DNA from: Sphingobacterium sp. xlx-96
Lineage (GTDB): Bacteria > Bacteroidota > Bacteroidia > Sphingobacteriales > Sphingobacteriaceae
Reading direction: 5' to 3'
Assembly (NCBI RefSeq): GCF_011007365.1
Contig: NZ_WFKM01000001.1
Location: forward strand, 186,001-250,000
DNA length: 64,000 nt
The notes below the pieces were generated by a model, which was not told the origin of the DNA, ran no database searches, and was given only the letters and a program-made list of their open reading frames with translations. Of this stretch, positions 1 through 9,212 are shown in pieces. Every line of letters begins with the position of its first letter. Position 1 is the stretch's first letter. Both the position numbers and the translations under genes were made by a program.

Positions 1-2
1 GA

Positions 3-383
3 GCCGATTATTTTGATTATGGTATATCCGGCGCGCCTGTTACAGGTTGGGAGTTATACGATACGCATTATACAGAACGTTGGATGGATACGCCTCAAGA
101 TAATGCCGAAGGGTATAAAAAGGGGTCAATTCTTACTTATGTAGACAAATATAAAGGTGGTTTAAGGATTATGCATGGTGATATGGATGATAACGTGCAT
201 ATGCAAAATACCATACAGTTAGTTGACGCGTTGACTGATCGTAATGTTCCGTTTGAGTTAATGATTTATCCTGGAAGTAGACACGGATGGAATAAATCTA
301 AAGTGGCTTACGACTTCAGAGAACGCGCTAGGTTCTATTATCAATATTTATTAGAAAAGCCTTTACCAAAGGAATTTAAATAA
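3..383 (+). CDS. Dipeptidyl peptidase IV-type (S9) serine peptidase, C-terminal part
   Basis: The open frame enters from the window edge and ends at 383. Its residues match the end of the alpha/beta-hydrolase domain of S9 prolyl oligopeptidases: an early YTERWM segment, the GDMDDNVHMQNT segment carrying the catalytic Asp, and SRHGWN carrying the catalytic His. The nucleophile Ser and the beta-propeller lie upstream, outside the window. The family removes N-terminal X-Pro dipeptides, usually in the periplasm, as part of peptide use. A strong hairpin follows at 439, so this is the end of its transcription unit. Family is confident; exact specificity is inferred. Confidence 0.85.
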   Translation, partial: ADYFDYGISGAPVTGWELYDTHYTERWMDTPQDNAEGYKKGSILTYVDKYKGGLRIMHGDMDDNVHMQNTIQLVDALTDRNVPFELMIYPGSRHGWNKSKVAYDFRERARFYYQYLLEKPLPKEFK

Positions 384-438
384 GGTTTTTATTTCGTTAT
401 AAATGAATTTAAATTAATGAATCTATACTCACCGTTTT

Positions 439-472
439 GCATCACTTTTGTCTAAAAAGTGATGCGTTTTTA
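439..472 (+). terminator. Rho-independent terminator after the S9 peptidase
   Basis: GCATCACTTTT (439-449) pairs with AAAAGTGATGC (455-465) around a short loop and is followed by a run of T. Confidence 0.8.
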
Positions 473-753
473 AAAGGTGATAGTATATATCTGGAAAGTA
501 ACGTGGTGTATCTTTTTACTGATCTTTTTGAGGAGCAAAAATGATATTGTTTTTATATAAAGCTAGCGAGTTTCTCAGGATACTGATGTGAAGTAGTTGG
601 ATATTGATTGGTTGTGCTCTAAAGCTATTGTCTTAAGTGATTACAGCAGTGTATTTCGATCCGTTCGAGAATATGTTTGTTTTAATATGGATAACTTATG
701 TTCCAATAGCAATATTCTCTAGAATAGAAGTGGTTAAAAAGATTTGGTTTCGG

Positions 754-784
754 TTGATGTAATCCAAAAAATATATCATCTTTG
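754..784 (+). promoter_or_regulatory. Bacteroidota-type promoter for the 802-4090 operon
   Basis: TTG at 754-756, a 20-nt spacer, then CATCTTTG at 777-784, seven of eight matches to TAnnTTTG. It lies 17 nt before the start codon at 802, which has no clear Shine-Dalgarno sequence. Confidence 0.55.
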
Positions 785-801
785 CAGTATTATCCGTTTA
801 T

Positions 802-1593
802 ATGTTAGAATTTTTAAAGGAAAGTACGTTTAAAGCAAATGATGTGTTTTTCAGAGCTTTGAATATTTTGAGAAAACACTACATCTCTGTCGCAGGATTA
901 TGTTTTCTCTTGTTTGTGACCAATAATCTGTCTACATTTTTGGCGACATATCTTAGCGACAGTACAGGTAGCGCTGTAAAGGTTTTATTGCTTTTGGTTT
1001 TTGTCGTTTTGTTTTTTGGGTTACAACTGATCTTGATTAAAAGAGCCATACTACTTGCCAATCATGTGGAACATGCGGAATTAGTGACTTATATCCCGTC
1101 TGTAAAGCAGTTTTTTAACTTTTTATTGGGACTCATTACTTATTCTATTTTGACCAGTTTGATTTACTTGGGCTGTTCTATTGTATGTATGCCTTTGTTG
1201 TACATGAATGTAGATATGGATACTATTTTGTGGGAGATCAACCCATTGTTGACAGGTATTGTCATGATGTTGGTTTTAATTCGTATATCTTTCTTTCCTT
1301 TTTTTATTTTAGAAAAGAATTACAATGTACTTAGAGCGGGAAGACTGAGTGTAGCTTTTACAAAGGGAAATGTTGTAAATCTATTGATATTGATGTTGGT
1401 TCTAGCTTCGGCTTATATTCTGCAATTAACATTTGAATATTTTGACTCTCCGCTATTGGCTAAGATCTCGAGCTTATTGAATACCTTTATCGTCATTCCT
1501 TCGGTGAGTTTGGTTATGGCAGTGGCTTATGTCGATATGATGAAGGAGTATAAAGGGAGTGATGATCCAGAATTATTGAAAAATATTATTTAA
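802..1593 (+). CDS. Multi-pass inner-membrane protein of unknown function
   Basis: 263 residues with about six hydrophobic segments (near residues 28-50, 60-82, 108-132, 150-172, 192-212, 222-245) and a short charged C-terminal tail. No catalytic motif is visible and I do not recognise a named family. It is the first gene of an apparent operon: dxr begins 12 nt downstream and rseP follows. A role in envelope or isoprenoid-linked functions is only guilt by association. The ATG at 802 is supported by the promoter directly upstream and by the hydrophobic segment soon after it. Confidence 0.75.
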   Translation: MLEFLKESTFKANDVFFRALNILRKHYISVAGLCFLLFVTNNLSTFLATYLSDSTGSAVKVLLLLVFVVLFFGLQLILIKRAILLANHVEHAELVTYIPSVKQFFNFLLGLITYSILTSLIYLGCSIVCMPLLYMNVDMDTILWEINPLLTGIVMMLVLIRISFFPFFILEKNYNVLRAGRLSVAFTKGNVVNLLILMLVLASAYILQLTFEYFDSPLLAKISSLLNTFIVIPSVSLVMAVAYVDMMKEYKGSDDPELLKNII

Positions 1594-1605
1594 GTAAAAG
1601 GATAA

Positions 1606-2772
1606 GTGGAGAAGAAGAAAAGTGTAGCAATATTAGGATCAACTGGTAGTATCGGGACTCAAGCCCTCGATGTTGTTAGATCTTTCCCCGATAAGCTTGA
1701 AGTGGCTGCATTGACCGCTAGTAATAGTGTCGATTTGCTGATTCAGCAGGCATTGGAATTTAGGCCAGAAGTCGTTGTCATTATCAAAGAAGAGTACTAC
1801 AGTCAAGTGAAGACTGCTTTAGTTAATACGGCATGTAAAGTACTTGCCGGTGAAGAGGGATTGATTGAGGCCGCTACATTGATGGGGGTTGACGTCGTTC
1901 TGAATGCTATTGTTGGGTCAGCTGGATTGCGACCTACGGTAGAGGCTATAAAGTGTGGTAAAGATATTGCCTTAGCAAATAAGGAGACGCTCGTAATGGC
2001 TGGTGAGTTTGTCATGGATCTTGCTCATAAGCATAAAGTCAATATGTTGCCTGTAGATTCAGAACACTCTGCTATCTTTCAATGTCTAGTAGGTGAAGAT
2101 AATGCGATTGAAAAAATATATCTTACGGCATCAGGAGGGCCATTCCGGGGAAAGACCGCCAAGGATCTTGCACAAGTAACACGCGAACAGGCCCTGAAAC
2201 ACCCAAACTGGGCTATGGGGGCAAAGATCACGATAGATTCCGCTTCGTTGATGAACAAGGGACTGGAGGTAATTGAAGCCAAATGGCTGTTTGATCTGGA
2301 TCTTTCCCAAATTGATGTTATTGTACATCCACAATCTATTATACACTCCATTGTACAATTTGAAGATGGTTCTATGAAGGCTCAAATGGGAGTGCCTGAT
2401 ATGAAGCTACCCATTCAATATGCGCTGACCTATCCTAAGCGATTAAAGAATGATTTTAAACGTTTTAATTTTATGGATTATGCTGAGCTAACTTTTGAAC
2501 GGCCAGATTTCGGTACCTTCAGAAATCTAGGATTGGCTTATAATGCATTGCATGAAGGAGGAAACAGATGTTGTGTATTAAATGCGGCAAATGAAATTGC
2601 GGTTGAAGCCTTTTTACAGGATAGAGTGTCATTCTTAGGGATGTCGGATATTTTAGAGGAGACATTATGTCAGATTAGTAACCTTGAAAAACTTAATTTA
2701 GAGGATTACATAACTTTTGATAAAGAAAGTAGGCTTGTGGCACGAGATTTAATAAGTAAGTTGAGAAACTAA
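1606..2772 (+). CDS. dxr: 1-deoxy-D-xylulose 5-phosphate reductoisomerase
   Basis: Dxr converts DXP to 2-C-methyl-D-erythritol 4-phosphate with NADPH and a divalent metal, the committed step of the MEP isoprenoid pathway in the cytosol. The 388-residue protein has the usual family length. Visible motifs in order: GSTGSIG nucleotide-binding loop (11-17), ALANKETLV, the metal-binding and active-site stretch DSEHSAIFQ, SGGPFR, and a PNWAMGAKITIDSASLMNKG segment. The start is GTG at 1606, preceded by AAAAGGAT, a fair Shine-Dalgarno sequence. It is sandwiched between a membrane protein gene and rseP (10-nt gap), so it is probably cotranscribed. Confidence 0.97.
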   Translation: MEKKKSVAILGSTGSIGTQALDVVRSFPDKLEVAALTASNSVDLLIQQALEFRPEVVVIIKEEYYSQVKTALVNTACKVLAGEEGLIEAATLMGVDVVLNAIVGSAGLRPTVEAIKCGKDIALANKETLVMAGEFVMDLAHKHKVNMLPVDSEHSAIFQCLVGEDNAIEKIYLTASGGPFRGKTAKDLAQVTREQALKHPNWAMGAKITIDSASLMNKGLEVIEAKWLFDLDLSQIDVIVHPQSIIHSIVQFEDGSMKAQMGVPDMKLPIQYALTYPKRLKNDFKRFNFMDYAELTFERPDFGTFRNLGLAYNALHEGGNRCCVLNAANEIAVEAFLQDRVSFLGMSDILEETLCQISNLEKLNLEDYITFDKESRLVARDLISKLRN

Positions 2773-2782
2773 AATTTAATAG

Positions 2783-4090
2783 ATGGGAACATTAGTAATG
2801 ATAGGACAGGTGATTTTAGCACTGTCTATTTTAATTATATTACACGAACTAGGGCATTTTTTGGCCGCCCGTATGTTCGGTATCAAAGTTGAAAAATTCT
2901 ATTTGTTTTTTGATGCTTGGGGTGTTAAACTGTTCAAGTTCAATTATAAAGGATGCGAATATGGTATAGGCTGGTTACCTTTAGGTGGTTATGTTAAGAT
3001 ATCCGGTATGATAGACGAGTCTATAGATACGGAACAGATGAAAACAGAACCTAAACCGTGGGAGTTTCGCTCTAAACCAGCTTGGCAACGTCTTATCGTT
3101 ATGTTAGGTGGAATTATTGTTAACGTGATTGTGGGTATAGTTGTCTTTTGGATGATTACTTTCAAGTATGGAGAGGCTGATTTTGATAATACAAAATTGT
3201 ATGGTATAAAACCCGGTATTATAGGACAAAATATAGGACTTAAAGATGGGGATAAAATTATTGCTGTAAACGGTAATAGGGCAAATTTATTCTACAAGGA
3301 TTTGATGACCTCTGATGTCTTAATGGGAGACGCGACCTTGCAGATCGAAAGAGCTGGAAAGACATTGGATATTGTGCTACCTGCTACTATGCTAAATGAA
3401 ATAGCCGAACATAAACGGAATGAGTTTGTAACTCCCCTATTCAAAATGCTACCTATAGATTCTGTTTATAGAGAATCCCGAGCCGAAAAGATGGGCCTAT
3501 TGAAAGGGGATAGTATTGTTGCGATCAATGGTGTTAAGGTAGATCGGTTAGATGTTTTTCAAGATGAAGTAGCCAAGAACAAAGGAAAGGAGATTAAGCT
3601 GGAGGTGATACGTGGAGTAGATTCTTTGCGGTTGATTGCTGCTGCTGATACTTCATCGATTTTAGGATTTATTAATTCCCAGCCTGTAGTGAGGCGTAAC
3701 TATACTTTTGCGGAATCTCTTCCTATTGGTGTCAACAAAGCTTTTTCGGTAATAACGGATAATATTAAAGGGTTTGGTAAAATATTCAAAGGGGAGGTTC
3801 GTGCAGATAAGGCTCTATCTGGACCGGTAGGTATTGCCAAGATGTTTGGGAAAGAGGTGGATTGGATGCGTTTTTGGACACTAGTGGGTACGCTATCCAT
3901 GGCTTTAGCATTTATGAATCTTTTGCCTATCCCTGCGTTAGACGGAGGACACGTAATCTTCTTATTGGTTGAGATGGTTCAAGGAAAGCCATTAAGTGAT
4001 AAGTTTTTAGAGACGGCCCAGATGGTGGGATTTTTTATACTGATCGCACTGATGCTCTTTACCTTTGGAAATGATATTTTAAAGTGGTAA
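2783..4090 (+). CDS. rseP: Site-2 intramembrane zinc metalloprotease RseP
   Basis: Membrane protease that cleaves transmembrane anti-sigma factors after a first site-1 cut. The HELGH zinc motif (residues 21-25) lies in the first membrane helix; two PDZ-like regions fill the middle (GIKPGIIGQNIGLKDGDKI and MGLLKGDSIVAINGVKV); the second active-site element LPIPALDGGH is near residue 382, followed by a final membrane helix. The length of 435 is normal for Bacteroidota RseP. It is the last gene of the operon with dxr and ends at a hairpin shared with the converging LysR gene. The substrate anti-sigma factor is not in this window. Confidence 0.95.
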   Translation: MGTLVMIGQVILALSILIILHELGHFLAARMFGIKVEKFYLFFDAWGVKLFKFNYKGCEYGIGWLPLGGYVKISGMIDESIDTEQMKTEPKPWEFRSKPAWQRLIVMLGGIIVNVIVGIVVFWMITFKYGEADFDNTKLYGIKPGIIGQNIGLKDGDKIIAVNGNRANLFYKDLMTSDVLMGDATLQIERAGKTLDIVLPATMLNEIAEHKRNEFVTPLFKMLPIDSVYRESRAEKMGLLKGDSIVAINGVKVDRLDVFQDEVAKNKGKEIKLEVIRGVDSLRLIAAADTSSILGFINSQPVVRRNYTFAESLPIGVNKAFSVITDNIKGFGKIFKGEVRADKALSGPVGIAKMFGKEVDWMRFWTLVGTLSMALAFMNLLPIPALDGGHVIFLLVEMVQGKPLSDKFLETAQMVGFFILIALMLFTFGNDILKW

Positions 4091-4117
4091 AGTTTTTAAC
4101 AGAATATTAAATTATGG

Positions 4118-4152
4118 AGAGCCTGTATAATATATATATAGGCTCTTTTATT
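4118..4152. terminator. Bidirectional terminator between rseP and lysR
   Basis: AGAGCCT (4118-4124) pairs with AGGCTCT (4140-4146), extended by an AT-rich stem, with T tract TTTTATTTTA on the plus side. The LysR stop codon at 4148 directly abuts the stem. Confidence 0.75.
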
Positions 4153-5029
4153 TTAGGTAGTTCTTGATAAGTGCTATTAGGGAGATCAGGACAGGACTTG
4201 GATTGGAGTTTACGTAAGTCATAAGAATTTGAGTGTTGATATCCGTAATGTTTTTAATATCGACGAAGTATACTTGAGAACTATCGTAATCTTGTTGAAC
4301 TGATTTTGGTACTATAGCTAGCCCTGCTCCATGACCGACTAATTCTAATATCGATTGCATCGTATTACATTCATGAATTATCGAAGGTGTAAAGTTAAGT
4401 CTACCACATATCTCTAATACTTTTTGATAATAAATAGGAGCATAGTCACTATTATATGTTATAAAATGTTCGTTGTTAAAATTGATCTTATTTATGGCTT
4501 GTAAGTGAGCCCTAGAGCTTGGTGTTGCCAAAACGAAACCATCTTCATATAAAGGCACTTGGCAGAATCCCGAACGAGTAATAGGAGCTCGTATAATACC
4601 TATATCGAGCTTACCTTCCTCTAGAGCCTTTAATTGTTTTTGAGATGAAATCTCAAAAAGATGTATTTGCAACAGCGGATACTGTTCTTTTGCAGATTTT
4701 AGTATTTCGGATATTTTCTTTTTAGAAATGGAACTAACATAACCGAGACTAAAGACGCCACTTTCGGCAAGATGGATCTGTTTACAGCGGTATTTTACTT
4801 TTTCTAAATGACTTAGTATATGTTCGCATTCTGTCAAGTAATATTCTCCTGCATCTGTCAACACTACTCTTTTGTTACTTCTTAAAAATAACTGAACTTC
4901 CAGTTCTTTTTCCAGCTCTTTAATCTGTCGACTAAGTGGGGGTTGAGAAATGAAAAGTCTTTTGGCAGCTTTTCCAAAATGCAATTCTTCGGCTAAGATC
5001 TTAAAATATCGGAGGTGTCTAATTTCCAT
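4148..5029 (-). CDS. LysR-family transcriptional regulator
   Basis: 293 residues. The N-terminal winged helix-turn-helix reads MEIRHLRYFKILAEELHFG then AAKRLFISQPPLSRQIKELE, the standard LysR signature; the rest is a periplasmic-binding-protein-like effector domain. The start resembles the CbbR/CatR/BenM branch. It is divergent from a SAM methyltransferase gene (91-bp gap). A perfect palindrome with the LysR T-N11-A pattern sits 2 nt upstream of its start codon, so autorepression or control of the divergent gene is plausible. The effector is unknown. Confidence 0.93.
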   Translation of the reverse strand: MEIRHLRYFKILAEELHFGKAAKRLFISQPPLSRQIKELEKELEVQLFLRSNKRVVLTDAGEYYLTECEHILSHLEKVKYRCKQIHLAESGVFSLGYVSSISKKKISEILKSAKEQYPLLQIHLFEISSQKQLKALEEGKLDIGIIRAPITRSGFCQVPLYEDGFVLATPSSRAHLQAINKINFNNEHFITYNSDYAPIYYQKVLEICGRLNFTPSIIHECNTMQSILELVGHGAGLAIVPKSVQQDYDSSQVYFVDIKNITDINTQILMTYVNSNPSPVLISLIALIKNYLK

Positions 5030-5030
5030 G

Positions 5031-5045
5031 ATACCTAATGGGTAT
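5031..5045. promoter_or_regulatory. Candidate LysR operator (T-N11-A palindrome)
   Basis: ATACC-TAATG-GGTAT is a perfect 5-bp inverted repeat with a 5-nt spacer and contains T-N11-A (5032 and 5044). It lies in the short divergent gap beside the LysR start. Confidence 0.5.
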
Positions 5046-5120
5046 TGATGATTAACAAAAATAGTATTTTTAAGGTATTATAAGCTTCTGTAGATTTGAT
5101 TTTGTTATAAGAACCAAAAG

Positions 5121-5837
5121 ATGAACAGAAAGTCTACATTGAAAGAAATTGAAGAACGTTTTGATCAAGATGTCGAACGTTTTTCAAACTTGGAAACAGG
5201 GCAAGCGACTACGCTCGATGCGACATTTAATATGACACTATTTGCCGAGGGCATAGTGGCAGCTTATCCCAAACTGGCTTCGGTCTTGGATATCGGTTGT
5301 GGAGCTGGTAATTATGATGTTAAGCTATTGACACATATTAAACCGCTCGACATTACTCTTGTTGATTTAAGTAAACCTATGCTCGATAAAGCACGCGAAC
5401 GTGTAGAAGAGCTTAATGAAGGGGGCAAGGTGATCTGTTTGCAAGGAGACTTCAGAAATATAGATATCCCAGAAGAGTCGTTTGATGCCATTATCGCTAC
5501 TGCTGTACTCCACCATCTTCGTGAAGACGAAGATTGGAAACAGGCTTTTACCAAGTTCTATCGTTTGTTACGAAAAGGGGGGAGTATTTGGATTTTTGAT
5601 CTTGTGGAGCAAGTTACTCCTGCGCTGCAACAACTTATTTATAAGGAAAAGTATGGAGATTATCTGACATCTCTACGTAATGAATCTTATCGTGATCTTG
5701 TCTTTGATTATATAGAAAAGGAGGATAGTCCCCGATCATTGATGTTTCAGGTTGATTTGTTACGGCAAGTCGGATTTTCTAAAGTGGATATCTTACACAA
5801 AAACTTGTGTTTTGGAAGCTTTGTTGCTTTTAAGTAA
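5121..5837 (+). CDS. Class I SAM-dependent methyltransferase
   Basis: 238 residues with a Rossmann-type methyltransferase core: motif I LDIGCGAGNYD (about 56-66), the acidic LVDLSKPML after strand 2, QGDFRNIDIPEESFDAII, and LRKGGSIWIFDLVEQ. The fold is clear but the substrate cannot be read from sequence; the family includes small-molecule and quinone-type methyltransferases. It is divergent from the LysR gene with a LysR-type palindrome between them, suggesting LysR control. No partner enzyme is adjacent. Confidence 0.88.
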   Translation: MNRKSTLKEIEERFDQDVERFSNLETGQATTLDATFNMTLFAEGIVAAYPKLASVLDIGCGAGNYDVKLLTHIKPLDITLVDLSKPMLDKARERVEELNEGGKVICLQGDFRNIDIPEESFDAIIATAVLHHLREDEDWKQAFTKFYRLLRKGGSIWIFDLVEQVTPALQQLIYKEKYGDYLTSLRNESYRDLVFDYIEKEDSPRSLMFQVDLLRQVGFSKVDILHKNLCFGSFVAFK

Positions 5838-5960
5838 ATGCAATTGTGTAATGTTATTTTTTGTTAAGTGTCTATTGATCATTTCGTTTGTCCAATAAAT
5901 TGATTTAAATTGTAGAATAAATCAGAGGTTATCATCATCTCTATAAACTAATTAAACATT

Positions 5961-7211
5961 ATGAGAAAATTATTGACACTTCTTTTTATCATCCCTCTTT
6001 TCGTGACGGGTCAAGAAAAAGGGATTAATTTTGAACACAACGGCAATTGGGAAAAAATCAAAGCCAAAGCGAAAGCAGAGAATAAACATATTTTTGTGGA
6101 TTGCTTTACGACCTGGTGTGGCCCTTGTATCTGGATGGCAGAAAATGTTTTTCCACAGGAAAATGTAGGCACTTTTTTTAATGCCAATTTTGTAAATCTA
6201 AAACTTCAGATGGATCAGACTAAAAAAGATACTGAAGAAGTCAAGTCGTGGTATAGCGAGGCTACTCGATTTGCTAAAGATTACGGTGTCAGGGCATATC
6301 CTACTTTTCTTATTTTTTCACCAAATGGTGAGCTCGTACATCGTATGGTAGGAGGCGGAGAGGCGGAATCCTTTATCGCAAGAGCGAAGGAAGGACTCAA
6401 TCCAGAGACACAGTACGTAACATTGGTCAAAAAGTTTGAGGCTAACCCCAAAGACGCCGCGATAGCGAAAAGTTTGGCGAAAGCCGCACAGTCTGCCTAT
6501 GATGAAGCTATGTCCAGTAAAGCAATTACTGCTTTTATTGAGAGTGTAGGTGTTGAAGGAGCTTTGACGTCAGACAATATTGACTTACTATTGCAAGGCG
6601 CAACTTCTAGTAAGAGCGCTTCATATGGTATTATTAAAGATAACATGAAAAAGGTAGATGCATTGCTTGAGGAAACTCAAAAACCAGGTAGTAGTAATGA
6701 TATTTTATCTTCAATATTAGTCTACGAGCTTGTTATGCCTAAAATAGGGAAAGCTGAAACGCCTTCCGTTGATTTTGTTGCCTTGCAGAAAGAAATAGAA
6801 CAAGTTCATCCCTATGTAGATATGACATCGTCTTTGGCTAGAGCTAAAGCTCAATATTATGGTCGAGTAAAGAATTGGCCGGCTTTTAAAGATGCCGTTG
6901 ATGAATTTGTTAAAGTGGGTAGTAAACGGTTGTCTCCACAAGATTTGAACTCATTTGCTTGGACAATTTTTGAAAACTGTGATGATGCAGCATGCATCAC
7001 ATCCGCATTGGCCTGGAGTAAAAAATCTTTAGAGGCGGGAGAGAATGCGGCTTATCTGGATACGTATGCAAATCTTTTGTACAAATCAGGTGACAAAGCC
7101 AATGCCATTAAATGGCAGGAGAAGGCTTTAGTAGCAGCCTCGGAAAGCGAAAAGGAAAATTATCAAGCTATACTTAATAAAATGAAAGCAGGTGAACCGA
7201 CTTGGGATTAA
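5961..7211 (+). CDS. Secreted thioredoxin-fold protein with helical C-terminal region
   Basis: 416 residues. A signal peptide (MRKLLTLLFIIPLFVTG) precedes a thioredoxin-like domain with active-site CGPC at residues 53-56 and a cis-Pro region YPTFLIFSPNGE near residue 114. The C-terminal two thirds is mostly helical and ends in a TPR-like stretch (DTYANLLYKSGDKANAIKWQ). Periplasmic thioredoxins of this kind reduce or rearrange disulfides in exported proteins or assist cytochrome maturation; the exact role is inferred. It stands alone and ends at a strong terminator shared with accA. Confidence 0.88.
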   Translation: MRKLLTLLFIIPLFVTGQEKGINFEHNGNWEKIKAKAKAENKHIFVDCFTTWCGPCIWMAENVFPQENVGTFFNANFVNLKLQMDQTKKDTEEVKSWYSEATRFAKDYGVRAYPTFLIFSPNGELVHRMVGGGEAESFIARAKEGLNPETQYVTLVKKFEANPKDAAIAKSLAKAAQSAYDEAMSSKAITAFIESVGVEGALTSDNIDLLLQGATSSKSASYGIIKDNMKKVDALLEETQKPGSSNDILSSILVYELVMPKIGKAETPSVDFVALQKEIEQVHPYVDMTSSLARAKAQYYGRVKNWPAFKDAVDEFVKVGSKRLSPQDLNSFAWTIFENCDDAACITSALAWSKKSLEAGENAAYLDTYANLLYKSGDKANAIKWQEKALVAASESEKENYQAILNKMKAGEPTWD

Positions 7212-7226
7212 GAATGTCGTATGAAT

Positions 7227-7258
7227 AAAAAAAAGCCTCGAAAGAGGCTTTTTTTTAT
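7227..7258. terminator. Bidirectional terminator, thioredoxin gene / accA
   Basis: GCCTC (7235-7239), GAAA loop, GAGGC (7244-7248), flanked by A and T runs that extend the stem and work in both directions. The T run overlaps the accA stop codon. Confidence 0.9.
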
Positions 7259-8208
7259 TCATGGACAACGCCCATTTTACTGAATTTGTCTATTCTCTCT
7301 GTGACAAGTACATCAGGCGCTTTCGCTTTCAATATCTCCAAATCATTTAAAATCTGTGTTTTTAAATGATTTGCTGCCTCTTCCGGGTTTTGGTGAGCAC
7401 CGCCCAGAGGTTCGGGGATAATACCATCGATTAATCCATTAGCGAGCATATCCTTTCCGGTTAATTTTAATGCTTCAGCAGCACGCTCTTTGTGATCCCA
7501 ACTTCTCCATAGAATAGAAGAACAAGATTCAGGAGATATAACAGAATACCAAGTGTTTTCCATCATATACACACGGTCGCCTATACCAATCCCCAATGCC
7601 CCGCCAGAAGCTCCTTCGCCAATTACGATACAGATTACAGGTACCTTAAGTACGGACATCTCTAAGAGGTTACGTGCGATAGCCTCTCCTTGACCACGTT
7701 CTTCTGCTTCCAGACCTGGGTAAGCTCCCATTGTATCAATAAGTGTCACAATAGGTTTGTTAAACTTCTCGGCCATTTTCATTAGGCGAAGCGCTTTGCG
7801 ATATCCTTCTGGATTGGCCATACCAAAGTTTCGGTATTGTCTCTCCTTAGTATTTTTACCTTTTTGATGCCCGATAACCATAACCGATTGACCTCCAATG
7901 GAAGCAAAACCTCCAATAATAGCCTTATCGTCTTTTACTGTCCGATCACCATGCAATTCAATAAACTCATCACAGATCATATCAATATAGTCGAATGTCT
8001 GTGGTCTGTCCGGATGCCGTGACATCTGCACTTTTTGCCAACCGGTCATGTTTTTGTATACATCGACTGTTGTTTCAGTAAGTTTTTCTTCGAGTTCACG
8101 GATTGTAGCACTCATGTCGACTTTCGTTTTCTCTGCTACTTGATGAACCTTCTCTATTTGAGTTTGCAAATCTGCAATCGGCTTTTCAAAATCAAATGTT
8201 GTTTCCAT
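7255..8208 (-). CDS. accA: Acetyl-CoA carboxylase carboxyltransferase subunit alpha
   Basis: 317 residues. With AccD it transfers the carboxyl group from carboxybiotin to acetyl-CoA, giving malonyl-CoA for fatty acid synthesis. Landmarks: an N-terminal helical region, [51 protein letters not shown], and [15 protein letters not shown], the oxyanion and CoA-binding glycine-rich segments of the crotonase fold. Length matches the family. It is monocistronic here and divergent from mscS; accD and accBC are not in the window. Confidence 0.97.
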   Translation of the reverse strand: METTFDFEKPIADLQTQIEKVHQVAEKTKVDMSATIRELEEKLTETTVDVYKNMTGWQKVQMSRHPDRPQTFDYIDMICDEFIELHGDRTVKDDKAIIGGFASIGGQSVMVIGHQKGKNTKERQYRNFGMANPEGYRKALRLMKMAEKFNKPIVTLIDTMGAYPGLEAEERGQGEAIARNLLEMSVLKVPVICIVIGEGASGGALGIGIGDRVYMMENTWYSVISPESCSSILWRSWDHKERAAEALKLTGKDMLANGLIDGIIPEPLGGAHQNPEEAANHLKTQILNDLEILKAKAPDVLVTERIDKFSKMGVVHE

Positions 8209-8342
8209 ATTTAAAAACGGTTTCGTTTTAGGAGGGCTAAGTTAGTGTATTTTTTGGTGATTCTAAAACAGTTTTGTGCTTAAATAGTATCGCCAATTGT
8301 TCAAAAATTAGTAGATTAGGCATCTTTAGAGAAATCAGAAAA

Positions 8343-9212
8343 ATGGTAGAAAAGACTAATACAAGCAAATTTCCGTTTACGTTCGTTATAAAGATTGTTC
8401 TTTTAACCGTTACGATCACGCTTTTTTTTAATACTACTAAGGAAGATGAGACTATGTGGTGGTATCAGGTTTTAAGAGGAGTTTATTTTTTTCTTGTGCC
8501 CAGTATTATCGTTTCAATTGCACGCTTTGTTATTATCTCTTTTTATAATGCCCGTCATGCAAAGGTGGCAGTACGTGGCAATTTTGTATTGGGGATAAAT
8601 CGTCTAACCGCGATGTTAAATGCGGTATTTGTTGTCATAGCCTTGATGATAGCATTTGGGATCAAGCCCATAGAATTTCTTACCAGTCTTACTATTGTAG
8701 CGATGGCTATAGCGGTATTATTTAGAGATTATATCACGAATATGTTGAGCGGATTATTTATTATGTTTTCTGAACAACTTTCTGTAGGGGACAGGATTAA
8801 AGTCGGTGATCAAAAGGGAAGGATAGTCGATATTACGTTTGCAAATATCGAATTGCAAAATGATGAAGATGATATTGTGATGATACCTAATAATCTTGTT
8901 TTTACCAATCCAATGGTAAATTTATCGGCTCATCGCTCCAATTTATTTACGGTAAAATTTGAGTTGCCATTAGCGATTCCCATATCAGTTGATCAATTAG
9001 AAAGTGATATTCGTTCTACTTTAACAAATCATCCCAATTTAGCTCCCACCAATGAGCTCGATTTGGAAGTGGTTGAAATAGGGAAAGATTTTGTCCGATA
9101 CAAAATGGAGCTTTATGCTGTCAGTAGCAGCAATAAACTTCATAAAAGTATAGAAAATGAAATTTTGAAATATATCTTAGACTTTAAGCACAGACAGGCT
9201 AAATCTTTCTAA
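8343..9212 (+). CDS. MscS-family mechanosensitive ion channel
   Basis: 289 residues from the ATG at 8343. There are N-terminal membrane helices (about residues 12-30, 40-62, 80-102), then a pore-lining helix and the MscS beta domain: AVLFRDYITNMLSGLFIMF, GDRIKVGDQKGRIVDITFANIEL and PNNLVFTNPMVNLS. The channel opens under membrane tension to release solutes on hypo-osmotic shock. The frame could begin upstream at 8274, but that adds a polar extension unlike the family. Its last 14 bases overlap the end of coaA on the other strand. Confidence 0.9.
   Translation: MVEKTNTSKFPFTFVIKIVLLTVTITLFFNTTKEDETMWWYQVLRGVYFFLVPSIIVSIARFVIISFYNARHAKVAVRGNFVLGINRLTAMLNAVFVVIALMIAFGIKPIEFLTSLTIVAMAIAVLFRDYITNMLSGLFIMFSEQLSVGDRIKVGDQKGRIVDITFANIELQNDEDDIVMIPNNLVFTNPMVNLSAHRSNLFTVKFELPLAIPISVDQLESDIRSTLTNHPNLAPTNELDLEVVEIGKDFVRYKMELYAVSSSNKLHKSIENEILKYILDFKHRQAKSF

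Larger units (their letters stand above)
384..801. other. 418-bp gap: terminator, degenerate spacer, promoter
   Basis: No convincing gene. It holds the terminator of the upstream peptidase (439-472) and a promoter just before 802. The middle (about 480-750) has short open frames broken by stops and no recognisable product; it may be decayed coding sequence. Confidence 0.6.

Noticed and set aside
480..750. Possible remnant with a LSDYSSVFRS-like stretch, reminiscent of glycerophosphotransferases
   Set aside because: Only a few residues match, frames are broken on both sides, and no second motif was found.
8253..8276. Possible mscS promoter TTTG and CAGTTTTG
   Set aside because: The 12-nt spacing is far from the usual 19-21 nt.
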